Shown piece after piece: positions 23,374-32,525 of a DNA stretch of 64,000 nt. Under the pieces are notes generated by a model that saw only the letters and a list, made by a program, of their open reading frames with translations, searched no databases and was not told where the DNA came from. How positions within the stretch are numbered: the stretch's first letter is position 1; the number at the start of each line of letters is the position of its first letter. The position numbers were made by a program, and so were the translations under genes. The stretch is from Longimicrobium sp. Lineage in GTDB: Bacteria; Gemmatimonadota; Gemmatimonadetes; Longimicrobiales; Longimicrobiaceae. The stretch lies in NCBI GenBank assembly GCA_036389135.1, contig DASVQP010000007.1:1-64000 (forward strand), read 5' to 3'.

Positions 23374-24402
23374 ATGGAGCTGCCGATCGCGCTGGACTAC
23401 GCGCCCATGGAGGCCGAATCGCAGGCGGAGATTCCCGCGGGCGAAGGGTGGCAGTACGAGCCCAAGTGGGACGGCTTCCGCTGCCTCGCCTTCCGCGACG
23501 GCGACGAGGTGGATCTGCGCTCCAAGAGCGGCAAGCCGCTCGCGCGCTACTTCCCCGACGTGGTGGAGAACCTCCGGTCGCTGCGCGCCAACCGCTTCGT
23601 GCTGGATGGCGAGATCGTGGTGCCCGTGGGCGATTCGCTCAGCTTCGAGGAGCTGCAGCTGCGCCTGCACCCCGCCGCGAGCCGCGTGCAGAAGCTGGCC
23701 GCCGCGCACCCCGCTGTCTTCATCACCTTCGACCTGCTGCTGGGCGCCCGCGGCGCTCCGTTGGTCGAGCGCCCGCTAGCCGAGCGGCGCCCGAAGCTGG
23801 AGGCTTTCGCGGAGCAGTTCTTCGGGGACGACGAGCGCATCCGACTCTCGCGCGCCACCACGGACCCGGCGCAGGCGAACGACTGGCTTTGCGGCGGCGT
23901 GAAGGGGCTGGACGGCATCATGGCCAAGCGCCTGGACGCCGCCTACGCCAGCGGCGAGCGCACGGCGATGGTAAAGGTGAAGAACCTGCGCTCTGCCGAA
24001 TGCGTGGTGGGCGGCTTCCGCTACGCCGCGAAGAAGAAGATCGTCGGCTCGCTCCTGCTGGGCCTCTACACGGCGGACGGGCTGCTGCACCACGTCGGCT
24101 TCTGCAGCGCAATTCCGGAGGAGGAGCGCGCGCGCCTGACTCCCGAGCTGGAGAGGCTGGTGCAGGCGCCGGGCTTCACCGGCTCCGCGCCGGGCGGGCC
24201 GAGCCGTTGGAGCACGGAGCGCTCCACGCAGTGGGAGCCGCTGGCCAGCAAGCTCGTCGTGGAGGTGCAGTACGATCACTTCAGCGGCGACCGCTTCCGC
24301 CACGGCACCCGCTTCCTGCGCTGGCGGCCGGACAAGGACCCGCGCCTGTGCAGCATGGAGCAGGTCGTCAAGGACAGCCGATCGACGGCGGCGCTGTTGT
24401 AG
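23374..24402 (+). CDS. ATP-dependent DNA ligase (LigD ligase domain type)
   Basis: A 342-residue ligase with adenylation and OB domains. The nucleotidyl-accepting Lys31 lies in EPKWDGFRCLAF (motif I KxDG), motif III/IIIa in VLDGEIVVP and FITFDLL, motif IV in DGIMAKRLDA, and motif V in MVKVKNLR. The OB part follows (LLLGLYTADGLLHHVGF to FLRWRPDKDP). It lacks the polymerase and phosphoesterase parts of full LigD and resembles the LigC/short LigD form. It probably works with the polymerase at 22274-23230 in end joining or gap repair. Confidence 0.88.
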   Translation: MELPIALDYAPMEAESQAEIPAGEGWQYEPKWDGFRCLAFRDGDEVDLRSKSGKPLARYFPDVVENLRSLRANRFVLDGEIVVPVGDSLSFEELQLRLHPAASRVQKLAAAHPAVFITFDLLLGARGAPLVERPLAERRPKLEAFAEQFFGDDERIRLSRATTDPAQANDWLCGGVKGLDGIMAKRLDAAYASGERTAMVKVKNLRSAECVVGGFRYAAKKKIVGSLLLGLYTADGLLHHVGFCSAIPEEERARLTPELERLVQAPGFTGSAPGGPSRWSTERSTQWEPLASKLVVEVQYDHFSGDRFRHGTRFLRWRPDKDPRLCSMEQVVKDSRSTAALL

Positions 24403-24775
24403 GGGGCGGGCGTAGGCCCCCTCCCCGCTCGTCACCTCGCTGCCCCTCGCCCAATAACTACCTGGGGGAGGGGCGGTGGCGTGTTTGGGCGCGGAGCGGC
24501 AGGGTTCGTCGTGGAGGCGGGCACGGGCAGCCACGTGGGGCGGCCCCTACGAGGTTGCGGTGCCGTGAGCGGGATTTTGGGTGGCGGCGAGGGTTGGCAG
24601 ACACGCAGGTCTGCCCCTACGGGATCGGGTGCGTTGGGCGTGGGTCGAGGCGGCGCGGAGGGCGGGCGCGATGAATCACGCCCCTACAAGGCCTTGGCGC
24701 GACGCACGGAGTTCTCCCCCTCACCCGCCCTGCGCCCCCGCAGGCGGGGGAGGGGGCCGGGGGGAGGGGGCTGGT
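24403..24775. repeat. composite repeat cluster 3 (D-B-A-C-E)
   Basis: Same order and orientation as cluster 2: D (24420-24478), B at 24526, A at 24595 and C at 24664 (69 bp steps), and E at 24714-24771. It lies between the convergent ligase and DUF885 genes. No coding sequence is visible inside it. Confidence 0.85.
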
Positions 24776-24786
24776 CCGGCGCGGGC

Positions 24787-26553
24787 CTACAGCCCCGCCG
24801 CCGTATCCCCCGGGATCATCGCCCGGCGCGCGAGGGAGACGGGGAGGCCCAGACGCAGGAAGCGGTCGTGGAACTCGCGCAGGGAGAAGGGCTTGCCCTG
24901 CGATTCCAGGTGGCGGCGGTAGTCGTCGCGCAGCTTCAGGATCTGCATGCGGCCCAGCGCGTAGTACAGGTACGTAGGGTCGTTGGTGCCGCGCTGCGTC
25001 TCGCGCAGGGCGGGGAAGGGGGCGAAGAAGGCAATCTCCTCGAACCGCTTCGCCGCGTCTTCCACCGACGCGCCGTAGGCGTGCATCGAGAGGCCGGCGT
25101 GCCAGCGCGCGTGCCGCTGCAGGGCGCGCCGAAGCTGGCCCAGCCGCACCGCCGGGCTGCCGCCGCCCAGCCCCTCGTCCACCATCATCTGCTCCGTGTA
25201 GTGCGCCCACCCCTCGACCAGCGAGGCGGGCGTGAAGACCTTGCGCACCTCGGTGGGGATCTGCGAGCGGTAGAGGAGCTGCACGAAGTGCCCGGGCATC
25301 GCCTCGTGCACCGTGATCCCCAGGAGGCCCGGGTAGTTGAAGTAGGTGAGGTGCTGCTCCTTCTGCTCCGCCGTCCACGCGGGGTCCACGTTGGTGATGT
25401 TGTAGAACGCCTCCGTGGCGACGACTTCAAAGGGACCGGGGGTGTCCATGGAGGCGAAGCCCTGCCGCGCGTACTCCGGCGTGGGGCGCACCACCGGCAT
25501 CCGGTCGCTGGGCAGCGTGACGATGCCGCGCTCCACGATGAAGCGGCGGATGGTGTCCAGCTGCGCGCGGGCGGTGGGGATGAGCTGCTCGGGCGTGGGG
25601 TGCACGCGCGTGATGGAGTCCATCACCTGCAGCGGGGTGCGGCGCGTGTCGATGCGCGCCGCCTCGCGGGCCACCCACGCGTGGTAGTCGCGGATGGCGC
25701 GCTCGTTCACGTCGCGAAGCTGGTCCGCCGAGAGGTCGACGAACTCCTCGTACTTTACCTTCCGCTCGAAGACGGAGCGCCCCAGCCGGAAGTCCCCGCG
25801 GGCCGTCGGCAGCACGTCCCGCTCCAGCCACGCCGCGTATCCCTCCATTTCGGCGATGGCGCGGGTGCGAGCGGCCTCGAAGCGGGTGCGCAGCGCCGGA
25901 TCGGCGCGGTCGGCGCCCTGCGCGGCGAGGGCGGCCGGGAGGTCCTGGCGCAGGAAGCTCACCGTGCCGCGCGTGTTCCGCACCGCATCCGTCGCCCAGA
26001 GCTGCGGGACGCCGGCGAGGTTGGCGCGCGCGGCGGCCAGGACGGCGGGGATCCCTTCCATGCGCGCGATCAGCAGCTCCATCCGCCGGGGCGCGGGCGC
26101 GAACTCGCGCGACGCGATCGACGCCAGCCCACTGGCGACCACGCCGTTGTAGTACGACGGGTCCTTTTGCCAGCCACGCACCTCCTCCCACTCCAGCAGC
26201 TCGGCGCGCAGGGCGTGGTCCAGGATCTGGTGGTCGAACCTCGCGTCCTCGTTGAGCGACGCGCGGTCAATGGTGCCCAGCTCCGCCAGGAAGCGGCGCA
26301 GCTCGGCGTTGCGGCGGTCGATGGCGGGGCGCGTGAGGTCTGGGAGGCGCTCGTCGAAGCGGTGGATCCCCAGGCCGGTGGAGCGCACCGGGTTGGCGGC
26401 GTAGTACCAGTCCAGAAAGGTGCGCGCGAAGCGGTCGTAGCGCGCCTGCTGGGCGGCGTTCGCGGGCGCGGGCTCGGGGGCGGTGCGGGGCGCCGCGGGG
26501 GCGCACCCGGCCAGCGCCAGCGCGAGCAGGACGGTACGGCTCATGGAGCTCAT
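24787..26553 (-). CDS. DUF885 family lipoprotein, putative zinc peptidase
   Basis: A 588-residue lipoprotein (signal MSRTVLLALALAGC with lipobox Cys) of the DUF885 family. The zinc signature HEAMPGHFVQ lies near residue 415, followed by EGWAHYTEQMMVDEG, the usual second-site Glu and His. Upstream phrases typical of the family are DWYYAANPVRSTGLGIHRFDE and LPSDRMPVVRPTPEY. It probably hydrolyses peptides in the periplasm; the substrate is unknown. Start ATG 26553 or 26544; an in-frame extension to 26655 lacks signal-peptide character. Monocistronic. Confidence 0.85.
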   Translation of the reverse strand: MSSMSRTVLLALALAGCAPAAPRTAPEPAPANAAQQARYDRFARTFLDWYYAANPVRSTGLGIHRFDERLPDLTRPAIDRRNAELRRFLAELGTIDRASLNEDARFDHQILDHALRAELLEWEEVRGWQKDPSYYNGVVASGLASIASREFAPAPRRMELLIARMEGIPAVLAAARANLAGVPQLWATDAVRNTRGTVSFLRQDLPAALAAQGADRADPALRTRFEAARTRAIAEMEGYAAWLERDVLPTARGDFRLGRSVFERKVKYEEFVDLSADQLRDVNERAIRDYHAWVAREAARIDTRRTPLQVMDSITRVHPTPEQLIPTARAQLDTIRRFIVERGIVTLPSDRMPVVRPTPEYARQGFASMDTPGPFEVVATEAFYNITNVDPAWTAEQKEQHLTYFNYPGLLGITVHEAMPGHFVQLLYRSQIPTEVRKVFTPASLVEGWAHYTEQMMVDEGLGGGSPAVRLGQLRRALQRHARWHAGLSMHAYGASVEDAAKRFEEIAFFAPFPALRETQRGTNDPTYLYYALGRMQILKLRDDYRRHLESQGKPFSLREFHDRFLRLGLPVSLARRAMIPGDTAAGL

Positions 26554-26851
26554 CCGTGCGAAGTGTGTGCGGGTCTGGAGGTCCCTCCGAAGATAGCCCG
26601 CCCGCCGCGCGGGGCGCCACCCGGCGTCAGAAGACGGGGTGCCTCCGCCGTTCAATGAACGAAGCTCCCCGGTTCATCGAACGGCGACCGAACGCCCAGG
26701 CCACGTCTCCGGATGGGCCGGCGAAGCGCGCAAGGCGTGCACCCGCAACGGCTTGCGCCGCGCCGCGCCAGGGGCCCCTTCGATGCACCATGGGGGCCAT
26801 CCCCCCGGCACCCGCCGGCGTCGCGATCCATCTCCACCCGGACGGTGCCGC

Positions 26852-28429
26852 ATGTGGAAGCGCTCTCCCATCCTGCTGGTCCTCCTGCTGGCAGCCTGCA
26901 ACGAATCCGGATACGAGCAGCGCTCATCGATGCAGCGGGAGGAGCTGGTCGACTTCTCGGAGATCAGCGCCGAGCCCGCCGGGACCGTTTTGCACGAGAT
27001 AGAGCCACGGTTCCCGGACGTTGCCGAGGGGGTTGCGCCCGGCGTTGAGCACGGCGTGGCGCGGCGGGACAGAGAGCGCTACGCATCGCTGGCGGAAAAC
27101 CGGTTCATGGATGCGCGCCGGGCGCCGCTCTCCACCTTTGCCATCGACGTGGACGCGGCATCGTACAGCAACGTGCGCCGCTTCCTCACCAGCGGCACCC
27201 TGCCGCCTGCCGACGCGGTGCGGATCGAGGAGCTGGTCAACTACTTCGACTACGACTATCCCGATCCCGCCGGCCAGGACCCGTTCTCCATCACCACCGA
27301 GGTTTCCGCGGCGCCGTGGAACCCGCGCCACCGCCTGGTGCACGTGGGGCTGCAGGGGCGGCGGATGAGCACGGAGCGCCTCCCGCCCAGCAACCTCGTC
27401 TTCCTGGTGGACGTCTCGGGTTCCATGCAGTCGCCGGACAAGCTGCCGCTGGTGCAGGAGAGCCTGCGCATGCTCACGGACCAGCTTCGCCGCCAGGACC
27501 GCGTCGCCATCGTGCTGTACGCGGGCCAGGCGGGCGTCGCGCTTCCCAGCACTTCCGGCGCGGACAAGGCGACCATCCGCCGCGCCATCGACGCGATGTA
27601 CGCGGGCAGCTCCACCGACGGCGCGGGCGGCATCACCACGGCGTACGAGACGGTGCGGCGCAACTACATGCCCGGCGGCAACAACCGCGTGATCCTGGCC
27701 ACCGACGGCGACTTCAACGTGGGCGTCAGCAGCGACGCGGAACTGGTGAAGCTGGTCGAGCGCGAGCGCAACGACGGGATCGCGCTGACCGTGCTGGGCT
27801 TCGGCACGGGGAACTACCAGGACAGCAAGATGGAGGCGCTGGCCGACCACGGAAACGGCAACTACGCCTACGTGGACGACGTCGGCGAGGCGCGCAAGGC
27901 GCTGGTGGAGGAGATGGCGGGGACGCTGCACACGCTCGCCAAGGACGTGAAGATCCAGGTGGAGTTCGATCCGGCGCGCGTGCAGAGCTACCGGCTGATC
28001 GGATACGAGAACCGCGCCCTGGCCGCGCGCGACTTCCGCGACGACCGCAAGGATGCAGGCGACCTGGGCGCCGGCCACTCGGTGACCGCGCTCTACGAGG
28101 TCGTCCCCCGCGCCGGCGCGGATGGCGGGGAGCTGCTGACGGTGCGGCTGCGCTACAAGGCGCCCAACGGCGTGCACAGCCGCGCCCTCTCTCGCGCCGT
28201 GCCCAACCGCGTCACGCCCGCCGCGCGCGCATCGGACGACTTCCGCTTCGCCGCGGCCGTAGCGGAGTGGGGGATGCTGCTGCGCGGCTCCGCCTACCGC
28301 GGCTCCGCATCGTACGACGCGGTGCTTGCCCGCGCCCGCTCCGCCCGCGGCCCGGACCTTCAGGGCCATCGAGCCGAGTTCGTGCAGCTCGTGGAAGCGT
28401 CGCGCCGGCTGGGCGTGGGGGGCGGCTGA
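26852..28429 (+). CDS. VWA domain lipoprotein, YfbK type
   Basis: A 525-residue lipoprotein (MWKRSPILLVLLLAAC). An N-terminal YfbK-associated segment (RRAPLSTFAIDVDAASYSNV then RIEELVNYFDYDYPDP) precedes a von Willebrand A domain. That domain has an intact MIDAS: DVSGSMQS (Asp187), the Thr loop (GSSTDGAGGI) and ATDGDFNVG. The YfbK C-terminal domain (FDPARVQSYRLIGYENRAL) follows. It is likely a periplasmic metal-dependent protein-binding scaffold; ligand unknown. It ends about 90 residues earlier than some relatives, with a Gly-rich terminus. A CTCACACAGAG repeat follows the stop. Confidence 0.87.
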   Translation: MWKRSPILLVLLLAACNESGYEQRSSMQREELVDFSEISAEPAGTVLHEIEPRFPDVAEGVAPGVEHGVARRDRERYASLAENRFMDARRAPLSTFAIDVDAASYSNVRRFLTSGTLPPADAVRIEELVNYFDYDYPDPAGQDPFSITTEVSAAPWNPRHRLVHVGLQGRRMSTERLPPSNLVFLVDVSGSMQSPDKLPLVQESLRMLTDQLRRQDRVAIVLYAGQAGVALPSTSGADKATIRRAIDAMYAGSSTDGAGGITTAYETVRRNYMPGGNNRVILATDGDFNVGVSSDAELVKLVERERNDGIALTVLGFGTGNYQDSKMEALADHGNGNYAYVDDVGEARKALVEEMAGTLHTLAKDVKIQVEFDPARVQSYRLIGYENRALAARDFRDDRKDAGDLGAGHSVTALYEVVPRAGADGGELLTVRLRYKAPNGVHSRALSRAVPNRVTPAARASDDFRFAAAVAEWGMLLRGSAYRGSASYDAVLARARSARGPDLQGHRAEFVQLVEASRRLGVGGG

Positions 28430-28436
28430 CGGTTGT

Positions 28437-28498
28437 CCTCACACAGAGACACAGAGGGTACGGAAAAAACTACAGAAGGATATCTCTGTGGCTTTCAG
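28437..28498. repeat. CTCACACAGAG palindrome, truncated copy 2
   Basis: The left end TCCTCACACAGAGACACAGA is present and the centre ATCTCTGTGGCTTTCAGG follows, but the right terminal CTCTGTGTGAG is missing. From here to 28637 the DNA is AT-richer than elsewhere (AATTATGGTTAAACTG) and probably holds the promoter of the barrel gene, though I cannot place -35/-10 boxes with confidence. Confidence 0.65.
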
Positions 28499-28637
28499 GT
28501 AAACAGATGGGGAGTGTAATTATGGTTAAACTGTTGGGGTAAATGGGTTTGTGGCTAAACTGGCCCGGCGTTTGCTTAAAGTGGATGCGTCTCGCGGAAG
28601 TTCGCCGTGGGACGCATTCCTACTTTCACGAGGGGAC

Positions 28638-29204
28638 ATGATGAAGAAAGTTACGTTTGTTCTGGCGGCTTTGTCGGTGCTGGGTGTGGCGGGTACGGCC
28701 TCGGCGCAGTCCGCGATTCCGCTGTCGGTGGAGATCCGCGGCGATGCGGCGATCCCGGCCGGGGACTTCGCGGACGACATCGAGAACGGCATCGGCTTCA
28801 CTGGGAGCGCGGCGCTGCAGCTGGTGCCCGGCTTCGGGCTGTACGGCAGCTACAGCCGCACCAACTTCTCCATCGACGGCGCCGAAGACGACGTGCTGGA
28901 CCAGGGGTACTCGGCGGGCCTGACGGCCTCGCTGGGCGGCGCCGCGGGGCGCCCGACTCCGTACGTGGCCGCCGGGCTCCTCTTCCACGAGCTGGAGGTG
29001 GAGGAGACCGAGGTGGGCGACGCGAAGATGGGCTTCGAGGTCGGCGCCGGGATCGCGATCCCGCTCGGCCAGCGCATCCGCGTCACCCCCGCGGTGGGCT
29101 ACCGGCAGTACAACATCGAGGGCCTGTCGCTGGGCGGCGTCCTGAACACGGACATGAACGTGTCGTACCTCAACGCCGGCGTGGGGCTGAACATCGCCTT
29201 CTAA
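28638..29204 (+). CDS. outer-membrane beta-barrel protein
   Basis: A 188-residue secreted barrel. Signal peptide MMKKVTFVLAALSVLGVAGTASA, then eight amphipathic strands typical of OmpA/OprF-like transmembrane barrels (for example GFGLYGSYSRTNFS, TPYVAAGLLFHELEV, IRVTPAVGYRQYNI), ending VGLNIAF with the C-terminal Phe required for BAM recognition. Acidic loops (DDIENG, AEDDVLD). GAGGGGAC lies before ATG 28638. No peptidoglycan-binding domain. It has its own terminator, so it is probably expressed alone. Confidence 0.82.
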   Translation: MMKKVTFVLAALSVLGVAGTASAQSAIPLSVEIRGDAAIPAGDFADDIENGIGFTGSAALQLVPGFGLYGSYSRTNFSIDGAEDDVLDQGYSAGLTASLGGAAGRPTPYVAAGLLFHELEVEETEVGDAKMGFEVGAGIAIPLGQRIRVTPAVGYRQYNIEGLSLGGVLNTDMNVSYLNAGVGLNIAF

Positions 29205-29230
29205 ACGGACATCAGCACGTCTGATGCATC

Positions 29231-29262
29231 GCGGGGTGTCTCCGGTTTCGGAGGCACCCCGT
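29231..29262 (+). terminator. barrel gene terminator
   Basis: CGGGGTGTCTCCG and CGGAGGCACCCCG pair around GTTT, about 27 bp past the stop. The following bases are TCGAAC, without a U-tract. Confidence 0.7.
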
Positions 29263-29268
29263 CGAACT

Positions 29269-29351
29269 GCACACGGAGACACGGAGGGCACGGAAAGAAC
29301 CACAAAAGAGGTTCTCTGCGACTTGTAGTTCCCTCTGTGCCCTCTGTGTGA
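29269..29351. repeat. CTCACACAGAG palindrome, copy 3
   Basis: GCACACGGAGACACGGAGG and CCTCTGTGCCCTCTGTGTG are the inverted outer arms, and AGAACCACAAAAGAGGTTCT forms the centre. It lies between convergent genes. Confidence 0.75.
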
Positions 29352-29379
29352 TGCTTCTTTTCCTTAAACAGCCCCGCAC

Positions 29380-29952
29380 TCACGCACTCCCGTGCATCTC
29401 CTGCCCGGACAGCGTGCGCGTCTCGCCGATGTTGGGCTCGCTGCCGGTGACGATGCCCTTCACGACCTCAAAGAGGACGACGGGCCGCGGGGTGTTGTTC
29501 ACCATGTAGACCACCGAGTCCGCGTCCACGGCGATGAGGACGATGCGCGGATCGTCCGGGCCGCCGTCGCGCTCGCCGCCCTCGTCGCCGAACCAGGCGC
29601 GCCAGTCGGGCTTGTAGAGCTCGTGGATCTTGGCGCGGTCACGCACCAGGCGGGCGCGCGCGCTCACCGACACCCACTCGCGCGTGCGGTCGCGGTAGAA
29701 GGAGACGTTGACGTGCGGGTCCGTCTCCAGCTCGTCCAGCTTGTGCGATTCCACGTCGGTGGCGAACCAGAGGTCCGCGCCCTCCGCCTGCCCCTGCGCC
29801 GCCATCGGGCGCGACACCAGGTGCCCGTCCGCGCGGCGCGTGGTGAACATCGCGATCTCGATCCCCTCGATCAGGCGGTACAGCTCCGCCAGCTTCTTCT
29901 CGGTGGGCACGTTCTCGTTCGCGCCGTGCTTTCCATCCTTCCATTCCGACAT
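29380..29952 (-). CDS. pyridoxamine 5'-phosphate oxidase-fold (general stress) protein
   Basis: A 190-residue flavin split-barrel protein like general stress protein 26. EIAMFTTRRADGHLVSRPM, GADLWFATDVESHKLDEL and VNVSFYRDRTREWVSVSARA match the family. It probably binds FMN or F420-like flavin; true PNPO substrate residues are not evident, so pyridoxal synthesis is unlikely. Start ATG 29952 is preceded by TTGGAGG; the longer frame to 30381 has no homology. It is divergent from the EamA transporter gene, 148 bp apart. Confidence 0.85.
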   Translation of the reverse strand: MSEWKDGKHGANENVPTEKKLAELYRLIEGIEIAMFTTRRADGHLVSRPMAAQGQAEGADLWFATDVESHKLDELETDPHVNVSFYRDRTREWVSVSARARLVRDRAKIHELYKPDWRAWFGDEGGERDGGPDDPRIVLIAVDADSVVYMVNNTPRPVVLFEVVKGIVTGSEPNIGETRTLSGQEMHGSA

Positions 29953-30100
29953 GCTACGACCTCCAAAATCCAAGGTTGGTGTAAGGTCCGGAGGCGGGCG
30001 GGTGAGCAGTATGCGTGCCGCCCGGCCTTGCCCCGCGCCCGCACGCGCGGCATCCTTGGGCGCCCTCTGACGACCATCGCATCTCCGCACCGCCCGATAC

Positions 30101-30979
30101 GTGAACCCGCGCACCCTGCACCGCCTCCAGATCCTGGGCGCCGCCCTCCTCTTCTCCACCGGGGGCGCGGCCATCAAGGCGACCACGCTCACGAGCTGGC
30201 AGGTGGCCGGGTTCCGCTCGGGAATCGCGGCGCTCGCCATCATCCTGCTGGTGCCGTCGGCGCGGCGGGGGTGGTCGTGGCACGTGGTGCCGGTGGGGCT
30301 GGCGTACGCGCTGACTCTGGTCACCTTCGTGACCGCGAACAAGCTGACGACGTCGGCCAACGCCATCTTCCTGCAGTCCACGGCGCCGCTCTACGTCCTG
30401 CTGCTGAGCCCCCTCCTCCTGCGCGAAAAGATCCGCAGGAGCGACGTGGCGTTCATGGCGCCGATCGCGCTGGGGCTCGCGCTCTTCTTCCTGGGCGCCG
30501 AGGAGCCGGTGCGCACCGCGCCGGACCCCGCGCGCGGCAACCTGTTGGGCGCGGCGAGCGGCCTTCTGTACGGCTTCACGGTGATGGGGCTGCGCTGGAC
30601 GGGGAGCCGCGGCGAGGGGTCGGCCGTCCCCACCATCGCCGCGGGAAATCTGTTCGCCTTCCTCCTCTGCCTCCCCGCCGCGCTCCCGGTGACGGGCGGG
30701 GGGACGGGGGATTGGCTGGCGGTGGGGTACCTGGGGGTCTTCCAGATCGCGGCGGCGTACGTCCTGCTCAGCGCCGGAATCCGCCACGTCGGCGCGCTGG
30801 AGGCGAGCACGCTGCTCCTGCTGGAGCCCGCGCTCAACCCCGTCCTCTCCTGGATCTTTCACGGCGAGGAGCCGAGCGGCTGGGCCATCGCGGGCGGCGT
30901 GCTGATCATCGGCGCCACCGTCCTGAAGACGTGGTGGGACGGGCGCGCCGTCACGGAGCCGGAGGCGGCGCCGGGGTGA
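30101..30979 (+). CDS. EamA/DMT superfamily transporter
   Basis: A 292-residue inner-membrane protein with ten predicted helices in two EamA repeats. The first repeat begins LQILGAALLFSTGGAAIK and contains the SANAIFLQSTAPLYVLLLSPLLL helix; the second contains AAYVLLSAGIRHVGALEASTLLLLEPALNPVLSW. Members export metabolites such as amino acids; the substrate is not predictable here. The start is GTG 30101 with weak upstream signals. It is divergent from the stress protein gene. Confidence 0.87.
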   Translation: MNPRTLHRLQILGAALLFSTGGAAIKATTLTSWQVAGFRSGIAALAIILLVPSARRGWSWHVVPVGLAYALTLVTFVTANKLTTSANAIFLQSTAPLYVLLLSPLLLREKIRRSDVAFMAPIALGLALFFLGAEEPVRTAPDPARGNLLGAASGLLYGFTVMGLRWTGSRGEGSAVPTIAAGNLFAFLLCLPAALPVTGGGTGDWLAVGYLGVFQIAAAYVLLSAGIRHVGALEASTLLLLEPALNPVLSWIFHGEEPSGWAIAGGVLIIGATVLKTWWDGRAVTEPEAAPG

Positions 30980-31022
30980 GAAGTCCGGGGTGAGGAATCC
31001 GGGGTGAGGAATCCGGGGGCCG

Positions 31023-31400
31023 GCGGTTGAAACCGCTGCAACAACCGCGGGAAGCCTGCCTTCGCAGGCTCCGGGCGAGCGGTGGGTGCGGGGCGCGCTG
31101 GCGCGGGTCCGGCGGCTAATCACCAGAGAGCGGCGTCAACGCGGGAGGCGCCAGCCCCGCATCAACCGGGGGATGAATCCCCCGGCTGGAACCACGGGAA
31201 GGCGGCTAAAGCCGGCTCCAGTAGCGCGACATTTGGACCCGGAGTCCGCGGAGGCGGACTTTGCGTGGTTCCAGCGGCGAATTCATTCGCTCCTGGAAAC
31301 CGGACTCCTGACCGCGCCGGCATCCCGCCGCCCGGACGAATCCCGCCCCCGAGTCCGCGCAGGCGGACTTCGTGCTGTTGTTGCCGCGAGTTCACTCGCC
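31023..31400. repeat. cluster of eight small perfect or near-perfect palindromes
   Basis: In order: GCGGTTGAAACCGC (31023), AGCCTGCCTTCGCAGGCT (31053), CCGGGGGATGAATCCCCCGG (31166), GGCGGCTAAAGCCGGC (31201), AGTCCGCGGAGGCGGACT (31242), GCGAATTCATTCGC (about 31277), AGTCCGCGCAGGCGGACT (31352) and GCGAGTTCACTCGC (31386). Between them run similar linkers (TGGAACCACGG, TTCCAGCGG). Three reiterated GGGGTGAGGAATCC units precede it (30973-31018). It fills the gap before zapE and contains no gene. Confidence 0.8.
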
Positions 31401-31437
31401 ACGACCCAAGCCACCCCTCACCCCAAGCCCCGATCCC

Positions 31438-32466
31438 GTGCTTTCGCTGGACACGCTGTTGAGTGGACTTCCGCGACGCCCCGAGGCGGGCGAGCTGCTG
31501 GCCGGCTTCGTACCGCCGCCGAGGTTTGCGGATAAGGGGTTCGACGACTACCGGCCCGATTCCCGGCATCCGTCGCAGGGGGCGGCGGTGCAGCGGCTGC
31601 GCGAGGTGGCGGCCGAGCTGCGGGAGGGGACGCGCGTGGGGTGGCGCGGACTCTTTCGCCCGTCGCGCACGGGAAGCGGGGTGTACCTGGACGGCGGCTT
31701 CGGCGTGGGGAAGACGCACCTCCTGGCCGCGCTCTGGAACGCCGCGCCCGCCCCACGCGCCTACCTCAGCTTCGACGAGCTCGTCTACACCATGGGGCTG
31801 CTGGGCGTGGAGGGGACGCGCGAGCTGTTCAGCGGGCAGCGGCTGGTGTGCGTGGACGAATGGGAGCTGGACGACCCCGGCAACCTGCGCATGGCGATCG
31901 CCTTCCTGCGCGGCGCGCTGGCGGACGGCGCGCGCGTGGCCGCCACCTCCAACACCGTCCCCGACGAGCTGGGGCGCGGCCGCTTTCCGCAAAAGAGCTT
32001 CGCCGCCGAGATCGAGGAGCTGTCCGCGGCGTTCGAGACGCTCCGCGTGGAGGGCGAGGACTTCCGCCACCGCCTCTTCCGCGCCGACCCCGGCCGCGCG
32101 CTCTTCCTGGACGATGCCGGCATGGAGGAAGCCGCCCGCACCGCCGCTCCCCGCACGCTGCGCGCGCCCTTTGCCGCCCTCCTCGCCGCGCTGGGGGACG
32201 TGCACCCCATCCGCTACGCGACCCTCGCGGATTCGCTGGAGGGGCTGCTCGTAGACGACATGGCGCCGATCGGGAGCATGGCGGAGGGGCTGCGCTGGGT
32301 GCACTTCATCGACAAGGTGTACGACGATGCGCTGCCGCTCGCGGCGACCTCGCGGGCGTCGCTCGGCGAGATCTTCCCAAGCGACTTCGTGGCGGGGCCG
32401 TTCGGAAAGAAGTTCTCGCGCTGCCTGTCGAGGATGGAGGAGATGCTGGGGGAGGGGCCTGGTTGA
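31438..32466 (+). CDS. zapE: cell division protein ZapE (AFG1-like ATPase)
   Basis: A 342-residue AFG1/ZapE-family P-loop ATPase, which in proteobacteria binds the Z-ring under stress. Walker A is GGFGVGKT (86-93), Walker B RLVCVDEWEL, sensor region AATSNTVPDELGRGRF, and the family phrase WRGLFRPSRTGSGVYLDGG precedes the P-loop. The C-terminus has the ZapE-type HFIDKVYDDALPL. GTG 31438 is the best start; the frame continues upstream but only through palindromic repeats. It ends at a strong bidirectional hairpin shared with the DUF892 gene. Confidence 0.85.
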   Translation: MLSLDTLLSGLPRRPEAGELLAGFVPPPRFADKGFDDYRPDSRHPSQGAAVQRLREVAAELREGTRVGWRGLFRPSRTGSGVYLDGGFGVGKTHLLAALWNAAPAPRAYLSFDELVYTMGLLGVEGTRELFSGQRLVCVDEWELDDPGNLRMAIAFLRGALADGARVAATSNTVPDELGRGRFPQKSFAAEIEELSAAFETLRVEGEDFRHRLFRADPGRALFLDDAGMEEAARTAAPRTLRAPFAALLAALGDVHPIRYATLADSLEGLLVDDMAPIGSMAEGLRWVHFIDKVYDDALPLAATSRASLGEIFPSDFVAGPFGKKFSRCLSRMEEMLGEGPG

Positions 32467-32470
32467 ACGA

Positions 32471-32504
32471 CGAAGCCCCCGCGGCAGGTGCCGCGGGGGC
32501 TTCG
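32471..32504. terminator. bidirectional terminator hairpin
   Basis: CGAAGCCCCCGCGGC and GCCGCGGGGGCTTCG form a perfect 15 bp stem with AGGT loop, between the convergent zapE and DUF892 genes. Confidence 0.85.
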
Positions 32505-32525
32505 ATCGTATCGCCGGCCGACCGG

